This document shows, one piece after another, positions 44,366 through 53,500 of a DNA stretch of 53,500 nucleotides. Below the pieces are notes generated by a model that saw nothing but the letters and a program-made list of their open reading frames with translations, was not told the origin of the DNA and did not search any database. A program made the position numbers and the translations under genes. This stretch comes from Mesostigma viride. Its lineage: Eukaryota; Streptophyta; Mesostigmatophyceae; Mesostigmatales; Mesostigmataceae. Numbering within the stretch: position 1 is the stretch's first letter; each line of letters opens with the position of its first letter. The stretch is from positions 5,830,146-5,883,645 of the forward strand of contig RPFO01000154.1 of assembly GCA_009746045.1 (NCBI GenBank), written 5' to 3'.

Positions 44366-47300
44366 ATGCCGCACCGGTATCTCTTCAGCAAGAAAAAAAG
44401 GCGTCAAGACATCGCCGTGGCTCACACCGTCATTGGCATCAACAACTGCGATGAGGACGTTGAGGACGAGTTGGTGGATAACGCTGCACTTGACGATGAT
44501 GTTGACGCTGGGAGGGCTCTGTCGCGCGACGCTGGGTCAGATGAAGTGGATGCAACTGAATCAGGGGATGGAGGCGACGGCGGGAATAGTGCTGACTCCG
44601 TTGAGGAGCCCGCCGTGCAACGGAGACTTAGCCATTGTCCAGGGGGGAAAATAGACGGGCGCATGACGGTGGCAGCTCCTGATCCATGCTCAGTGCCTTC
44701 GGCCCCAACAGACGGCCAGGGAAATGAGACTGGGTACGGGATCTTTCGGTCGCACTCGGAGTTTCTGGAGTTTGCATACCATAAGCGAATCGATTCTCGG
44801 ACTGACGAAGGCGTGCTGTGCAGAACTGCCATGAGACAAGACCCCAAGTACCGATCGGAAGATGCCGACCGGCTCACGCTCCCTGTGGTCAGGAAGGTGG
44901 AAAAGGAGCTCCCAACGCACCATGTCACGCGAATTGAACTCCCTAACGGCTCTGTCGCCCACACGTGCAGCATCAAGACCCGGCTTCAACATCTGCTACG
45001 CCAGCACAATGTCACGCGCCACCTGCATGTGCGGCCCGAGGTGCTTGCGGATGGCCGGCGCACAGGTTTCCACATGAGTACCTTCTTCCACGACCATCCT
45101 CTGTGCCGCCTTCGTGGGATAGCGCTATCCGGCCAGACGTTCACGGTCGGTGACTTCCTCGAGGTCTCGGTGACTGAGGACGGTGTGAACAAAGGCAAGC
45201 CTTATGGGGCCCCGGTGAGGCTGACCGGCGTCCTGTACCAGCGTGACGACAAGCTCTCGGATTCTGTCAAGGTGCTCTTCGAGGTGCAGTACTTGTATGC
45301 CAACAAGTGGCGACACACGCACCTGAAAAGGGGAAGCCCCGGGTTTCATGAGAAGGAGCTATTTGCATGCAACTGGACGGAATTGGTGGAGGCAGGGACC
45401 TACAAGCGCCATATCAGGGTTCACTCTGAAGAAGACTTCGCGGAAATGGAGCAAGAGGGCACAGTTGGGAAACACGACTACTTCTTGTCACGGACATACG
45501 GAGTCACGACCGGGGGCATCGTGGAAACAGATGCTGATGGGAATGATCTAAGGGATCCCCATGGCCACCCTTTGATGCAGCCCATAGGTGATTTCAGGGA
45601 CTGGCAGAAGGGCCCCCTCCGCAAGTGTCAGGCCCGCCCGCGGCTGGGCTTGCCCGTCGTTGTGATCCCAATCGTGCTTTGGATGGATAGCTTCAAGATC
45701 ACTGACAATACGGATGCCGATGTGGTGTCGTATCAGTTCAGGATCCTAACGCTGGATCGATCGGCTGCCCGCAATCACGTGGTCACGCTGAGGCCAAAGC
45801 ATGTGGATGCGGATGCCTTCAACAAGTGGCTGCTGGATAACGAGATCCGCCCACTGCAGCAAGGGGTGGCCATGGAAATGGCAGACCCTCTGACCGGTGT
45901 TGTGTCGTGGATGGAGGTCAGAGTACCCTTTTTTTGGCTGCTAGATTCCGGGGCGCGGTTTGCAGAGATGGGGCTCATGGCGTCTGGCAGCAATCATGGC
46001 TGCGGCTTTTGTACTCTCCACTCCGAGTTCTGGGGGCACACCGAAGTGGTGCTTGAGCTGCGTACGGAGGAGGGCCACCGAGCTGTGTGCGCAACCATGG
46101 AGCGTGAGGGACTGACGGCTCGTGAGAAGTAAGTTAACCCTACATGAACTCCATGCTATATAACACAATTGGTCTGGTAGCACCCCACGTTGCATCTACC
46201 AGTCTTATGTAGACCCATTCACACCGCACCATGCATGCATGGCGGATGGTACCCAGGTCCAGCGGGAGGAAAGCAACGCCGCCCTGTGTGCAGTCATCAA
46301 TTGTGTGTGTGGCAGCAACAAGGTCTGACCGTGCACAGATGGTCTGTAGCATAAGGTCTGCCGTGGTGGTTCGGATATCTGCCAAGCTTTCGTAGACCAT
46401 TCCACAAGGTCTGCATGCTTTGACGTATCCCGATTGTGAAACTTTGTGCCTTCCATCCACACATTGCGTTTTCCAGGGCCAAGCTCGCGAAGGAGGCGGA
46501 GGCGGAGCACGGTATTAAGCACAGCCGTCCCTCCGTATGGCAGGGTCTCAGGCACTGGGACAGGTTTCGACGGTTTCCCATTGAGATCTTTCACTTGCTG
46601 TGCTTGGGGATCATCAAAACCGTCTTCATTTTCATCTGCACCCGGCTCCTGAAATCCGATGAGATCCGGGAATGTGATGCATATGCGAGAGCGTGGCCCA
46701 CCACCAGCGGAAGGGCCGCATTGCCCAAGAACCCGTTCACCGATACCCTTTCTTCAAGGCCATGCAGTTCCTGCAGTGCCTGCCGATGGTACCACATGCC
46801 ATGGAATGGATTCTTCGAGTGCGGGAGTCTGCCAAAGAACCTAACGCACGGCCTCCCCAGCGCGTTCGAGGCACTGCTCAAATGGTGCGGGACCTTTGCG
46901 TGGTAAGACCTTGCCAACCTAACATTCCCCGTATGCTACATCATGTGCACTTGCATAGACATGTCACTTCATGATGTGTGAGCTGTTTTAGGTTTTTATC
47001 TACAAGCCCCATGAGTCAAAAATATATATTATAATCGCATTGTAAACGTGACTGGCTGGAAACGTGCTTTCAATGTAATGCTGCTCATGTTTGCTTTCAT
47101 CGCAGTGGACGGAGATGGTACTGAGCGAGTACACTTCCCCGACGCATGCTGACAATGCCGACAAGGTGTATCGCGAGTTCCTGAAACGTTTCAATGCCCT
47201 ATGGCCTCGTGGAAAGTACGCCAATGCTGGCGTGGTTGCACAGAGGGGGAAGACTGCAAACGAGCGAGGCCACAACGCTGCCACAGCCAACTGTCATATG

Positions 47301-48838
47301 GGGCTCCATGTGGCGCACCAGACCAAGGACGTGGGCAGGCTCTGGGATATGGACGGCCATGCGTTTGAGAGGGATCACGGCATGATTGGGGACCTGATGA
47401 GAAGCGTCAACGCCCGCCATATCCTAGATGCTGACAAATGGTTGCTGCTGAAATGTAAGGATTATTACCAGCCTGCTGCTATTTTCATGTGCAACGCAAG
47501 CTTCCAGCCGAGTTAGTACCGTGGACATGTACATGCATAAGGGCCGGGCTGTGCTTAGGGTTTAAAATAGGTTAGGGTTTGGGGTTGGGATGTGTGATTT
47601 TGGATGTCAGAATGGCCCCCGTGGCCCACCTCTATCGGGTGTGTTCCAGGGCATACATGCAAGGTGGCGATCCCAAACCTGGCCCACTGACAGCCCACCC
47701 TGTAGACGTTATGCATATTGTAAGGCACCATGAGGAGGTTACGAGGTGAGTGTCCTGGGGCAACGTGCACTAAGTTCAGGAATCAATGAGCCTAGCTCAC
47801 TGCATGTACTGTTTGCAAGGATTGATACATCGCCCCGTTCACCATGCATCGCTGTTTTCGCAGGGGAGAGGCAGCACGCGTTGGATAATATACTCAAGGG
47901 GCTCGAGGACCCAGAGAAGTTCTTGACTCCACAGGCGCGTGAAGCACTGCTATCAAGCCCAGCTGCCAAGTACTTGTTCAAGAGTGGAGGTGTGCATGAG
48001 GACTGGCTCTCCGGCCAAAGCGGCACGGCTACACTGGGGGTGGCATTGGCGGACGGGGCTGCGTACCCTACAGTTGAACACACCGAGGGACGTGCTGGGG
48101 GACGGGTAAGGACATGTTTTGGCGGCATCCCCAAGCTTCTGATCCGCAGCACACGCAACGGTACTGATGGGGTCATCGAGTGGGAGCACGTGCAGCATGG
48201 TTTGACGCCGGCTATTGTCTTGCATCGCTTCAAGGAGTATTTTCCCGAGGCGGCGGAGACGTGGAATGAGTTGAAGACCCGGGTGTGCGGCTATGGCGCA
48301 AGGCAGTCACATACAAGGCGACCGTGGCGGTGGGGCATACTTATGCTTACAGGCCGCAGGACTACAGAGTCGGTGCCGCGGAGGATCCGCGTCGGTACGT
48401 GCTTGCTGATGACGCTGGAGAGCATTGGATATGTGAAGTCACAGCTGTAGTGTCAGTGGAAGGGAATGATGGCAAATCCTATTTGTGGATCGTGCCCACG
48501 TGGTACGAAGAACTGGGCAAGTTTAGCAGACGCCAGCAGCTGCCCTTGTTCGAGAAGGCTGCCGAACCGGTAGCCGGTGAACTCTTCCCTATTTATCGTG
48601 TCACGGCTGCTGTGACGATGGTCCACCAATGCAACGGGACTGTCCACGACCCCAGGTGCACCACATCTGCAATCCCCATGAGAAAGGGGGATCGCAAGAA
48701 GGAAGGAAACAGGGAACTGATCCATAACGCAGGGAACCGGGTGTACGGCCTTGATGACTGTGACCGGGACACGCCTCCTTTCTTCAAGTCTCGTCGTCAA
48801 CAGGGTCTGCTGGTTCGTCATGGTGGCTACAAGATGTG
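44366..48838 (+). pseudogene. Transposase-like gene (Tnp2/CACTA type?), multi-exon, frameshifted
   Basis: Exon 1 (44366-46128, GAGAA|GTAAGT) encodes a Lys/Arg start, an acidic stretch, then PVVVIPIVLWMDSFKI and an SNHGCGFCTLHSE segment, the pattern of Tnp2/Plavaka-like transposases (acidic residue before a Cys cluster). Exon 2 (46477-46902) has FPIEIFHLLCLGIIKTV; near 46750 the reading shifts one frame to FFKAMQFLQCLPMV, and only that frame joins in phase to exon 3 (47106-47454). Later exons (about 47652-47741 and 47866-48838) are harder to phase, with another shift near 48285-48295. The C-terminal part (YRVGAAEDPRRYVLADDAGE onward) looks like a small beta-rich domain. It is probably inactive, or affected by sequence errors. 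The superfamily call is tentative. Confidence 0.55.
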
Positions 48839-48903
48839 ATGTAAGAACTTGCATGACATGCAGGCGAGGACAAGTCATGTGGATTGTTTCTTCACTTACA
48901 GGC

Positions 48904-49210
48904 AGCCGACCTAGTGGTCCCAGCCCTGGTTGAACAACACATTTCCTCCCTCGCTCTTGCTTGGACTGCCATGCAGGACAGGATGAGGTGGCAGACCATT
49001 GTCCAGGCCCACACGTCAGCGCCCGTGGGCAAGCCCCCCCACCCCACCCCAGGAGGAAGTGGCGCTTTGCTGATGTTGAGTGAGCCCTGATTTTTTAGAT
49101 TAGCTTAGAGTTAGCTTAGTTAGGTTTCGTGGCTTCGCTCACGCCCACCCATCAGCATGCTAGCGAATACGTGCTACATGATGTCCCAACGGAGTCATAT
49201 TCTAATTTAA
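48904..49210 (+). mobile_element. LINE-B 3' fragment
   Basis: It matches 15973-16260: a C-terminal ORF piece (LVVPALVEQHISSLALAWTA) and a 3' UTR with GTGCTACATGATGTCCCAACGGAG. It is 5'-truncated and lies just after the transposase stop. Confidence 0.8.
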
Positions 49211-49985
49211 TGCAATTTACTGCCAGCACATGCTGTCCACAAGATCTCGTGATAATCCGGACCAATAAGTTGTGTGGGTGCAATAAGACCCATGTGAGCA
49301 TATGATACTAAGGAGCGTGGGCAAGTGTTCTGATAATAGCCAGGACGTACATGCATGCACTGATTTACGAAAGTGACCCAATTAATTAATGAATTAATTA
49401 AACTCGTGCTCCCGTTGGGCCGGGAGTCACGGAGCATTAACCCCAAGGTGTGGATGGAGGGATGGGTGCACGCAATCCTATACCGGTGTAAGCTATCTAT
49501 ACAGGCAGGCCGACGCAAACAGTCGTATGGTATATCTATGGTGCTGGCGACCCTAGCGATCTAATTGTCTAGCATGCCTCCCATGTTTGCAAACACGCTC
49601 CTTCCCCAATGCAGCTAGGGGGGGGTAAGTCCTTGATGACCTGGGCCCTCTTGGCCTTGTCCTGACTTACTCAATATCTCTGGCTTGGCCAGCATACCAT
49701 TGACAATGAATGGAGCCTTAAGATGTTGCAGCCAGTTGGAAATCACCAACTGCCACAACGCCAGAAACTTGTGAACATTGCCAAAGTGCATTCAGCTAGC
49801 TCAATGCATGGCATGGGGTAGAAGTTGGCAAGGTTGGCGGTGAGGGTCCACGTCTTGGCCCTGCACGTAAGAACAGGGAGGCAGTGATACAAGGTAGGGT
49901 GCTAGCTCCCTCGTTGTACGTGTACATGGATGAATTATAAAAAAAATAATAATAACTTATGTGTCTCGCCCCTGCCATGAACGTG
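49211..49985. other. Spacer without a recognisable gene
   Basis: An AATTAATTAATGAATTAATT run lies at about 49380. I see nothing else. Confidence 0.45.
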
Positions 49986-50150
49986 TGATTAATTAATTAG
50001 TAACATAACTCCGCTGGGAGAATATGTACCCCATAGCCCTGAGAAGGGGCATATGGCTTTTAATACACTCTGGGCTACTTCCTGCAGGTGGGGGAATGTA
50101 AACTGCCACCTACTCGGGCACACACCACATGCACGAGTAGCATATGTCCT
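49986..50150 (-). repeat. LINE-C 3' end with AATT tail, minus orientation
   Basis: Third copy of the block at 12479-12700 and 32993-33190, starting TTAATTAATTAGTAACATAA. Confidence 0.7.
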
Positions 50151-50179
50151 TCCACTTAAGATGAATATGGGGTAATCAT

Positions 50180-50345
50180 ACTGTACAGATGTAAGCAATC
50201 TTTCTACACACCTCATGGAGAAGTGGGTCTGTTGACTTGCGGACAAAGCACTTGGGCGACCTCCTGAACAGATCGTCCACCATGACGAAGAAAGCATAAA
50301 CATCGTGCCCTGGCTGAGCTTGTAGCGTTCCCCTCAAGGCCTTTG
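50180..50345 (-). pseudogene. Diverged partial copy of the kinase 3' coding region
   Basis: It aligns with 50485-50640 of the kinase gene (the ALRGT..HDVYAFxVMVDDLFRRSPKCFVRK part). Differences and frame changes mark it as a dead remnant lying immediately downstream of the intact gene. Confidence 0.75.
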
Positions 50346-50364
50346 CACTTGGGATGCAACACGG

Positions 50365-51987
50365 TTACTGCTTGGGGTAAGCATCGGGCACGAATATGCG
50401 GGCTTTGTGGAACATGTCCGCCAGCCCGGCCATGTCAGGTAACACAATATCGTGCTTGTATTGTTGTCGAAAAGCAATCTTCCTACACAGCTCCCACAGA
50501 ACTGGGTCCGTTGCCTTGCGGACAAAGCACTTGGGCGACCTCCTGAACAGGTCGTCCACCATGACCAAGAAAGCATAAACATCGTGCTCTGGCCGAGCTT
50601 GTATCGTTCCCCTCAAGGCCTTTGCACTTGGATGCAAGACCGTGGCCGGGTGCCACCGGGACTGCCCCGGCACACGCATGGGCGCCATCTCGTTCACTCT
50701 GGTTGCCTGGCCCAGGTCTCCAATGTAGATGGTTGGCTCCGCCGTGCCCTCCTCAACCTTGTACAAAAAGTTGTCACGATCGTTATGAATGATTCCAACC
50801 GAGTGCAAATTGGATAAAACTTTGGCGCACTTCGCCAAGATGGGAGGCGTGCGCACATCAAAGGGACGGTTGTATTCGGAGGCATCACGGGCAGCCTTCA
50901 AGTCACCCGTCACCATCTCCATGACTATGCCACCTACAGTCTCAACTGGGGCCCACAATCCTGCGACACGTGGACAGGTGCCCTCTCGACGCCCCGCAAT
51001 GGTCATGAGAGCAGCTTCCCTGGCCACTCCAGCACTCAGATCCACAATTACCTGCTGTATGTGCACGAGGTTTGTGGCGCGCGGGATCTTTGCCACTTTC
51101 ACGACCAGAGGATGGTCAAAGCCAGGTAAAGTGGACTTGACAAGGTGCACAGACCCAAAGAGGCCGGCGCCTAAGCGCTTCCCCAAACTCACGTGGGGGT
51201 ACCGCATCAGGCCCCGCTCAACAATGTCCCGGGTTTCTGCACAGGTGGTCATCTCTGCCAGCCTGGCCTGCATTGCTTCCCACGCATTCGGTGTACCGCA
51301 GCAGGCGTCCGGACGCTTGGAAGCATCTTGTGCACGTGCAACGCCGGTATGTCCTTTGCTGTGCAATGCTTCCTTGGTGTGCACCGAATGGCATGCCCCG
51401 GTGGGTGCCAGCGGGGGATCTGGGATGGTAGCCAAACAAAGTGGCGACACGGCAACGTCGCGAGTCATCACAGCGGGGTTGACGGGGCGAACTGCAGCAC
51501 AGGCGGGGATAGCCGTGGGGCGGGCGACACTCGCAGCCCCGGGCACTGGCCGGAAAGCGTGCAACCCATCACGCCCAGGCATTATGGTGCTTCTCGCACC
51601 GACGTTGTCTTGACGAATAGGGGGAGCGGCGTTGCCACCCTCCATCGCCTGACTACGTATGCATTGAGTCGTCCCCCTCTTCTTCCCCCTCTTTTTCAAC
51701 CGACACCGGCGGACTGCTTCGGCCACTTGCCGCTTTCTCTTTTCCTGTTTTTGCGCGATGTCAACGGGATTTTCCATTGTGGCTGTGACGTTGTCTTGAC
51801 GAATAGGGGGAGCGGCGTTGCCACCCTCCATCGCCTGACTACGTATGCATTGAGTCGTCCCCCTCTTCTTCCCCCTCTTTTTCAACCGACACCGGCGGAC
51901 TGCTTCGGCCACTTGCCGCTTTCTCTTTTCCTGTTTTTGCGCGATGTCAACGGGATTTTCCATTGTGGCTGTAACGGGACTTTCCAT
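50365..51987 (-). CDS. Protein-kinase-like protein with duplicated basic N terminus
   Basis: An intact 540-residue frame, ATG to TAA, with no intron needed. Residues 5-129 are two copies of a 62-residue unit rich in Lys/Arg (KRKRQ, RLKKRGKKRG), NLS-like. A low-complexity linker to about 265 precedes the kinase fold: glycine loop LGAGLFGSVH (272-281), VVKVAK with K297 or K300, IIHNDRDNFLYK (399-410) and YIGDLGQATR (421-430). HND replaces HRD, and the Asn comes only three residues after the Asp instead of five, so the catalytic loop looks two residues short. DLG replaces DFG. It could be a divergent active kinase or a pseudokinase. It lies inside the CACTA-like element, antisense to the transposase. 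Confidence 0.8.
   Translation of the reverse strand: MESPVTATMENPVDIAQKQEKRKRQVAEAVRRCRLKKRGKKRGTTQCIRSQAMEGGNAAPPIRQDNVTATMENPVDIAQKQEKRKRQVAEAVRRCRLKKRGKKRGTTQCIRSQAMEGGNAAPPIRQDNVGARSTIMPGRDGLHAFRPVPGAASVARPTAIPACAAVRPVNPAVMTRDVAVSPLCLATIPDPPLAPTGACHSVHTKEALHSKGHTGVARAQDASKRPDACCGTPNAWEAMQARLAEMTTCAETRDIVERGLMRYPHVSLGKRLGAGLFGSVHLVKSTLPGFDHPLVVKVAKIPRATNLVHIQQVIVDLSAGVAREAALMTIAGRREGTCPRVAGLWAPVETVGGIVMEMVTGDLKAARDASEYNRPFDVRTPPILAKCAKVLSNLHSVGIIHNDRDNFLYKVEEGTAEPTIYIGDLGQATRVNEMAPMRVPGQSRWHPATVLHPSAKALRGTIQARPEHDVYAFLVMVDDLFRRSPKCFVRKATDPVLWELCRKIAFRQQYKHDIVLPDMAGLADMFHKARIFVPDAYPKQ
51602..51973 (-). repeat. Exact 186-bp tandem duplication in the kinase gene
   Basis: 51602-51787 and 51788-51973 appear essentially identical. 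The unit is 62 codons, so the frame is kept. The lack of divergence suggests a recent event. Confidence 0.9.
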
Positions 51988-51999
51988 GGTGGTCGCTCG

Positions 52000-52145
52000 T
52001 AATTAATAATTTACATTAAGCGCAGGCTTTCGACCTTCGTTGTTCCATTTCAACACCCAACAACATCATCTTGTGTAACTTAGGGTCTTGGGGGCAGTGC
52101 AGCTTGTCTGGACGATCGATCATGCAGACAAGCACACGTGACCCT
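52000..52145 (-). other. Upstream region of the kinase gene
   Basis: Short unique sequence between the kinase ATG and a tandem array. It presumably holds the promoter; no specific site is identifiable. Confidence 0.3.
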
Positions 52146-52149
52146 GACC

Positions 52150-52385
52150 GAAATGATTACCAAAAAAGGACAAATGATTACCGATTTTTACCGATGATTA
52201 CACATGATTACACATGATTACACGTACATGATTACCAAAAAAGGACAAATGATTACCGATTTTTACCGATGATTACACATGATTACACATGATTACACAT
52301 GATTACACGTACATGATTACCAAAAAAGGACAAATGATTACCGATTTTTACCGATGATTACACATGATTACATATGATTACACCC
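52150..52385. repeat. Tandem repeat built from ATGATTACA
   Basis: Three units of about 75-90 bp, each with ATGATTACCAAAAAAGGAC, CGATTTTTACCG and a variable number of CATGATTACA copies. Confidence 0.85.
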
Positions 52386-52389
52386 CCGT

Positions 52390-53236
52390 ATTACATAGGA
52401 AGGTGTGACTATGTACTCCACCCTATGTACTCCAAGAGTACATAGGGTGGCACACTATGTACTCCAAGAGTACATAGTCCGGAGTACATATGATCCGGGA
52501 TTTCCGAATAGGGGACTGCCGACGCGGTGAGACACGCCCGTATTACATAGGAAGGAGTGACTATGTACTCCGGACTATGTACTCCAAGAGTACATAGTCC
52601 GGAGTGACTATGTACTCCAAGAGTACATAGTCCGGAGTACATATGATCCGGGATTTCCGAATAGGGGACTGCCGACGCGGTGAGACACGCCCGTATTACA
52701 TAGTGAAGGAGTGACTATGTACTCCGGACTATGTACTCCAAGAGTACATAGTCCGGAGTGACTATGTACTCCAAGAGTACATAGTCCGGAGTACATAGGA
52801 TCCGGGATTTCCGAATAGGGGACTGCCGACGCGGTGAGACACGCCCGTATTACATAGGAAGGAGTGACTATGTACTCCGGACTATGTACTCCAAGAGTAC
52901 ATAGTCCGGAGTGACTATGTACTCCAAGAGTACATAGTCCGGAGTACATATGATCCGGGATTTCCGAATAGGGGACTGCCGACGCAGTGAGACACGCCCG
53001 TATTACATAGGAAGGAGTGACTATGTACTCCGGACTATGTACTCCAAGAGTACATAGTCCGGAGTGACTATGTACTCCAAGAGTACATAGTCCGGAGTAC
53101 ATATGATCCGGGATTTCCGAATAGGGGACTGCCGACGCGGTGAGACACGCCCTTATTACATAGGAAGGAGTGACTATGTAATCCACACTATGTACTCCAA
53201 GAGTACATAGGGTGGAGTACATAGTGCCTCCAATGC
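52390..53236. repeat. Right subterminal hairpin array (about 153-bp units)
   Basis: About five units of roughly 153 bp. Each has the GGGATTTCCGAATAGGGGAC segment and several ACTATGTACTC / GAGTACATAGT hairpins. It ends in CATAGTG then CCTCCAATG. It is the reverse complement of the left array but several times longer. ORFs across it are artefacts. Confidence 0.9.
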
Positions 53237-53394
53237 AAGCAGGTATTCTCTGTTGGTTTTTAATAATAATAGTTGGATAAATCTTTATAGGGAGGGGGGA
53301 AGCTGCCGGCGTAGCTTAACGTTGATCACCGGCTGAGCGGCTGTGTTATTTCGCAGGACACACGGGTGTTTTCAACAGGAAAGACGCGAGGTAT

Positions 53395-53500
53395 GGCTCG
53401 AAAGCCCAAGCATAATGGAGCCGCTTCGGCTGGCGGCAGCAAGGGAAAGGGTCCTATGAAGAAAACGCGCCCCAGTGGTCCTCCTGGCAGTAAGGGAAGT
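53395..53500 (+). CDS. 5' end of a gene, Lys/Gly-rich N terminus (runs off window)
   Basis: An ATG at 53395 opens a frame to the window end, starting MARKPKHNGAASAGG and rich in Lys, Gly, Ser and Pro, as in nuclear proteins. It starts about 160 bases right of the hairpin array and is read away from it. Too little is visible to name it. Confidence 0.4.

Larger units (their letters stand above)
42870..53226 (+). mobile_element. Putative CACTA-like DNA transposon carrying a kinase gene
   Basis: The left end starts CACTATGTACTC at 42870; the right end is its reverse complement, ending at 53226. The match extends outward as CATTGGAG / CTCCAATG, giving about 21 bp of terminal inverted repeat. Hairpin arrays lie just inside both ends in opposite orientation. 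Inside are a transposase-like gene (plus), a LINE-B fragment, a LINE-C tail, a kinase remnant and a kinase gene (minus). No matching target duplication was seen (AGA and CCT flank the CACTA ends), so the exact ends or integrity are uncertain. An alternative is two unrelated palindrome arrays flanking ordinary genes. Confidence 0.6.

Noticed and set aside
50789-52002. Plus-strand ORFs opposite the kinase gene
   Set aside because: They are antisense shadows. The minus strand carries the kinase motifs.
52409-53222. Minus-strand ORFs of repeated LCTLGVHS units
   Set aside because: They are translations of the hairpin array. Unit structure is explained by the DNA repeat.
42867-53229. A 3-bp target site duplication for the CACTA-like element
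   Set aside because: AGA on the left and CCT on the right do not match, and shifting the ends to CATTGGAG does not give one either.

Overview
This window is eukaryotic nuclear DNA. It has spliced genes with GT..AG introns, non-LTR retrotransposons, Ty1/copia and Ty3/gypsy LTR elements, a CACTA-like DNA transposon, GC-rich exons in AT-richer spacers, and many micro- and minisatellites. Low-complexity exons, AMN1-type LRR proteins and this repeat mix suggest an alga or other protist, perhaps of the green lineage. I cannot name the species from sequence alone.

Layout. 1-11844: a Ty1/copia-like element on the minus strand (1-7364, running off the left edge) inserted into the pol gene of a Ty3/gypsy element, also minus (7365-11844). 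In both elements gag and pol lie in one reading frame, separated by a single in-frame TGA. The copia-like pol has its aspartic protease between integrase and reverse transcriptase, an order I do not know from any described family. 11845-17482: no convincing gene. It holds LINE fragments, two adjacent perfect hairpins and short tandem repeats. 17483-23747 (minus): a two-exon F-box/LRR gene with a very large disordered insertion encoded by CAG repeats and minisatellites. 25947-31890 (plus): at least four exons of a long disordered acidic/Arg-rich protein, with an apparent one-base shift at a G11 run. 32230-37087: several LINE fragments in both orientations, including a 5'-truncated LINE with a 12-bp target duplication. 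37088-40011: a non-autonomous LTR element. 40012-40745: a dense field of GTTACCGG-type palindromes. 41069-42636 (minus): a three-exon gene of unknown function. 42870-53226: a putative 10.4-kb CACTA-like transposon. 53395-end: the start of a plus-strand gene.

The most interesting unit is 42870-53226. Both ends begin CACTATGTACTC within a roughly 21-bp terminal inverted repeat, followed by arrays of hairpin repeats. Inside are a multi-exon transposase-like gene (plus, frameshifted) and an intact protein-kinase-like gene (minus) with an exact 186-bp internal duplication in a basic, NLS-like N terminus. A diverged partial copy of the kinase lies just downstream of it. Two genes start just outside the ends and diverge from each other.

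Mobile-element genes are mostly broken. Intact frames are the copia gag, gypsy gag, the LINE ORF, the kinase, the three-exon gene and the F-box/LRR gene. Exon joins were inferred by matching reading phase and splice consensus by eye.
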